Below, one piece after another: positions 60,350 through 64,000 of a stretch of DNA of 64,000 nucleotides; position 1 is the stretch's first letter; every line of letters starts with the position of its first letter. The stretch is taken from the NCBI RefSeq assembly GCF_000002995.4, contig NW_025062293.1, forward strand, positions 1-64,000, read 5' to 3'. The notes beneath the pieces are model-generated. The model made no database searches. It worked only from the letters and a program-made list of their open reading frames with translations, and was not told the origin of the DNA. The position numbers and the translations under genes are program-made. The stretch is from Brugia malayi. Its lineage: Eukaryota > Nematoda > Chromadorea > Rhabditida > Onchocercidae.

Positions 60350-61749
60350 AGAAAATGACTTATTCTAAGCAGTGCAAAAAATGCATCAATTATTTTGAAG
60401 AATAAATTTGCAGCTATTTTTCAATATCATTAGACATTTCCATTTTTTTTTATTTATCTATAGCTTTCGGTCCTAACATTCTCGCTAAGGTTCACTTTGA
60501 ATTAGACAGAAACTAGACAGATTTAGCTCCAACGAAAAATCATACATATAAATGAATATATAAGTAAACAAACAATACAAACAATATATGTTTAAATTAA
60601 CCATAGATCTTCACAAATCTCAATGCAACTGATTAACCGCTCATATATGATAATTTCTGGATAATTTAACGAGAATGATTCATGCCTTTTCTAAAGCTAA
60701 TAAGGGTGCAATATGTATTAGAAAAGTAATGGGAAAATAGGACCAACCAGCGGTTAAAATACGGATTTATATAAAAGAATTCTGAAAAGCGCATTCTCCG
60801 ACACTTTTCTATGAATCACAATATTTTCCTTTCATTCTACTAATTCTCGCCATTTTTATTATTTTTTTTTTTTTCCTAGTTTTGTAAATGTATTGGGTCA
60901 GGAGCATTCATTTCGTAGTTTTTTAACTCTACAATGCATTCTTGTCATAAAAGTTGGCAAGAAAGATGGAGAAGAATGAGAGAGAGAAGTGAGAGTGGAA
61001 ATTTGCGAGGATTTGATTCTAGTTCGCTCTTCTAGTTTAAAGAACCTTCATTTGTACAGTATGTATTTAAGACTTAAATTTGGTCATATTTAGATTAAAG
61101 TTGCTTCCTTACTGGCTGACTAGCTTTGTATGAGCTGAAGTTTAGTTGATGAGAGAGCAGGAGATTAAGATAGAAATAGATTTGTTATGTACTTAGCTGA
61201 TTAGAGAAGGGTAGGAATCTAATCTTCGTGCAACTATTCATCTCAATAAGCTGCAAAGTGGAAAATGATGAAAAGAAATGATGAATCTCCTTCCGGAATA
61301 CCGACAACCGCTATTGTTTAGTATAAAATTTGTGTCATATGATATGCAGGTGTATATCAAGAATTCCATCTTCCTTTTCATATAGAGAGAAGATGAGTAA
61401 ATGCTTTTTTATTCACTGATTTGGATGCATGTGGAATTGTTGGTGAATTAGTAGCTCTGCAAGCTTTTTACAAACTTCTATTCTCATACATTATTCCCTT
61501 CCATCTTCACAGTCATTCCTCATCATCCATAGAGAGAATGCACAAATTTATGCATCACATTCACCGTCATCGCAAGCCCACCAGTCATCTCTCAGCAGCA
61601 TTTCCTTCCTCCTCGTTCCCGATCAAATACGGAAATAATCGAATTGCTTGAACAAATTTGAAAGGCTAGGGAATGACAGTATTTCTGTTGTTAACTATAT
61701 AAGCATAAGCAATCACTTAGTTTTTCCTATCATCACTTCATATTTCATC
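60350..61749. other. No gene recognised
   Basis: A plus-strand frame at 61421-61651 contains HLHSHSSSSIERMHKFMHH and is histidine/serine-rich; it has no acceptor in a suitable place and no homolog I recognise. Short GA-rich tract at 60960-61010. Confidence 0.35.
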
Positions 61750-62390
61750 TGTCGTGAAAGGTTGTCTGTTGGTTGATATTCGAATTGTTGCAATACAGTA
61801 GGAAGATTAATAAACCTCAAACTTGGGTAATTAAACCTTTATTTAACATGAGGCAAATAATAGCGCTTTATACATATCGTACGGATGCTACACCGATTAA
61901 CAAACACGTAAACTATATAAAATGCAATAATATAAAAATGGTGAAATAATACGAGATTATAAAGTATTAGACGCATCCTAATACCACATAAAGCAAATGA
62001 TGGTTATAGAAGGATTGGTTGGTTTATATATAAGACTGATTTAATGAATGGAAATTAGATGGAAGAATTTCTATGGATGAAAAAACAAGATTGTTAACAA
62101 TGTAATGATTTCCCTAAACAGTTTTGCAGGTGTTAATTATTTTTATCACATCTTATCGCTATTTAACAAGATTAGTTTTATTGTATGAAAGGAGGAAATA
62201 GATTAGTATGAGTCATAGCTGAATTACAAATGCAAAAATATTCGGAAATTGAATCATCAGGTGTGAGATGAATTTTGTAAATGTAAATTAGATTTAGGAA
62301 TTAGATAAGAGGAATTTGTTAGTTTTGGATATAATAATTTAAATATTTCGTGACAGTTAGAAGTTTTTCGCGAAATTATAATTCGCGACA
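61750..62390 (-). mobile_element. BEL/Pao solo LTR with 5-bp target-site duplication
   Basis: On the minus strand it starts TGTCGCGAATTATAATTTCG (at 62390) and ends CAACCTTTCACGACA (at 61750). TCATC lies immediately outside both ends (61745-61749 and 62391-62395), a perfect 5-bp target-site duplication. The AATAAA-type signal and TTTATTAATCTTCCTACTG lie in the 3' third. Length 641 bases. No internal sequence remains, so it arose by LTR-LTR recombination after insertion. Confidence 0.93.
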
Positions 62391-62395
62391 TCATC

Positions 62396-64000
62396 TTTGG
62401 AATATGATTTCATTGCAATTTGAAGAATGATTGTGAAAAGAGTAGTATCCTACAAAATGATTGCTTTTTGGTCCTTTTTGGTTCATTTACTTAAAAAAAG
62501 ACGACCGTATACTGACTGCCTTCATGATACTACAGACTGATTTTGGTAATAAGTGTCATAAATTTGCTTCTTGAAGCTTATAATTGATAATATGGAAGTA
62601 ATTAATAGTCAGAAGTTTATGTGTGAAGGTGACAAACTTGAAACTTAAAGCAATATAAAAATAATATTAGCGAAATTAAGGAGGAAGGAAAAATAGATTA
62701 GTGGATGAAGAACCAATTCCCTTATGAAATTGTTCGACTTATTTCTTCCTTCGATTGCTTTTTCACCTTTTGCTTTATTTATTGAAATTTTCGGTCCAGT
62801 TTACATAATTGGGACTCTGTCTGACGAGCATTAAATCTCACTTTATGAAAATAAAAAATGGTCAATTACAAAAAAAAAAATCGAACATACACATTACTTT
62901 ATCAATGTATTTGAGGCCATTCGAGATCTGAATTTCTAAAGATGTAAATAAGCACATGAGAGAAATATGTTTGAGATGCAGCTCAAGTTTTAGTGAAAAT
63001 TAATTTGTTGCACACTACAGTTTAGAAATTGAAAAGCTACGGAGAAAGGGGTGAAATATATAAATTAGGTGCATGTATTCATTAGTGATACTTGAATTCT
63101 TTTCTGAGTCACTCGAAAACTAAATCCACTGATTCGCGAACGGATGGATAATTTCCTGCTTCTGGCTGCTTTTCACAGTGATAGTCATCGTGTCCCTTCA
63201 AGCTGCGATTGTCATCTTTCCATACCTGCTCCTCTCATTTGCTTTAGGCCAAGTTGCACAATATTTATAATCAGTTGAGGAGCGAGCGCGTTGATCACAA
63301 CTTATCAATTTGCTCTGTGTATCTACTGCTGTTGCTTCGTCCTTTCACTGTACCCAGTATCGTTAACATTGCAGTAAAGGGTTAGGAGTGGGCTTCGAGC
63401 AGCGATCAACAGTGGGAAACACCGAAGTGAGCAGCAGAGGCGTATCAGCCTTTGCGATTTGCGATTGTATCGTAAAGAGAGCGATCCAACCCGACGAGAC
63501 AAACAGCAACTATCTTTGGGTTTGGCGCTGCGACAGTAATAACTTTCTTTCAGCACTAAATTTCACCATAAAAAGAAAACAAACAAAATTTCAGAGGATC
63601 ATTGAAATCAAAAGGGAGGAGAAAAAGTAAAGGCACCTTATAAGGAGAAAGGGGTAAAGATGAAGTGAAAAAAGAGTTCAAAGGTACAGTCATGTAAACA
63701 ATTCCTCGATGGAAATCGATTCCCATAACTTTGCAAGAAGTCCAGGATAAAAGAAAAATTCAGCGAAGCTTAATTAAGATTTGTTTCCTAATTAATCATA
63801 GTGACCTGTATCAAATCAGCGAACTTTAACGATGAAAATATACGATCAACAAACAAACATATATATAATAATCGGTATCTAATTAGTTGACAAATAATAA
63901 ATAAAACGATAAGGCGAACATAAAATAATCTTCTAAGAAAAGCCGACAAAATCAGTCATAATTTCATCCATTTCATGTGCTATTAATTGTTCACGCATTT
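62396..64000. other. No gene recognised
   Basis: 63240-63500 is richer in G and C than the surroundings (GAGGAGCGAGCGCG near 63282, GTGAGCAGCAGAGGCG near 63426) and carries overlapping 77-80 codon frames on both strands without motifs. It could be the 5' region of a gene running off the right edge, but nothing specific supports that. Confidence 0.35.

Noticed and set aside
1..64000. tRNA or rRNA genes
   Set aside because: I looked for B-box-like GGTTCGAATCC and rRNA core words on both strands and saw no convincing case; a covariance-model scan would settle it.

Overview
This window comes from a multicellular eukaryote, most likely a nematode. It is very AT-rich. Genes are split into small exons with GT/AG introns, and 3' splice sites read as short T-runs followed by TAG or CAG. 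The recognisable families include galectin, a nematode-style tandem PDZ protein, Tribbles and BEL/Pao retrotransposons. BEL/Pao dominance is typical of spirurid/filarial worms, so a filarial-type genome is my best guess, but it is an inference. There are no operons, CRISPR arrays or convincing tRNA/rRNA genes. Most coding exons are too short to show as long open frames and had to be read by splice site and frame.

Layout. 1-5.1 kb is a degenerate ~62-bp satellite that flips to the opposite orientation near 4.59 kb. 5.5-12 kb holds unrecognised exons and a minus-strand tandem PDZ gene (9.18-10.90 kb). 12.2-13.7 kb holds the C-terminal half of a Tribbles pseudokinase with a COP1-binding motif. 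16.3-17.5 kb is a broken, intron-containing ribosomal protein L10 gene. 17.7-18.3 kb is a 45-bp minisatellite ending in a BEL/Pao LTR. 20.6-26.2 kb carries minus-strand remnants of KDM8/JMJD5, a GNAT acetyltransferase, PRPF38B and a possible RCC1-repeat protein. 28.9-31.1 kb has two broken galectin pieces in non-canonical order. 38.6-41.8 kb is a 5'-truncated BEL/Pao element with integrase, an env-like region and a 3' LTR. 48.8-51.7 kb is the one clearly intact gene: a 7-exon, 294-residue secreted EGF-like protein with a GPI-signal-like tail. 53.9-56.2 kb is a second decayed BEL/Pao element. 57.6-60.4 kb contains unrecognised exons and a near-perfect (ATTCATTCC)n array. 61.75-62.39 kb is a solo LTR with a 5-bp target-site duplication. 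The remaining stretches are AT-rich and apparently empty.

The main pattern is decay. At least four conserved genes (RPL10, PRPF38B, KDM8, galectin) are present as copies that keep their introns but carry frameshifts, nonsense codons, a lost splice donor or a lost catalytic residue, among satellites and retrotransposons. Unprocessed decaying copies in a repeat-rich background are what a degenerating non-recombining region, such as a nematode Y or neo-Y, would look like. A relic segmental duplication, DNA discarded by programmed elimination, or indel-rich assembly are alternatives.
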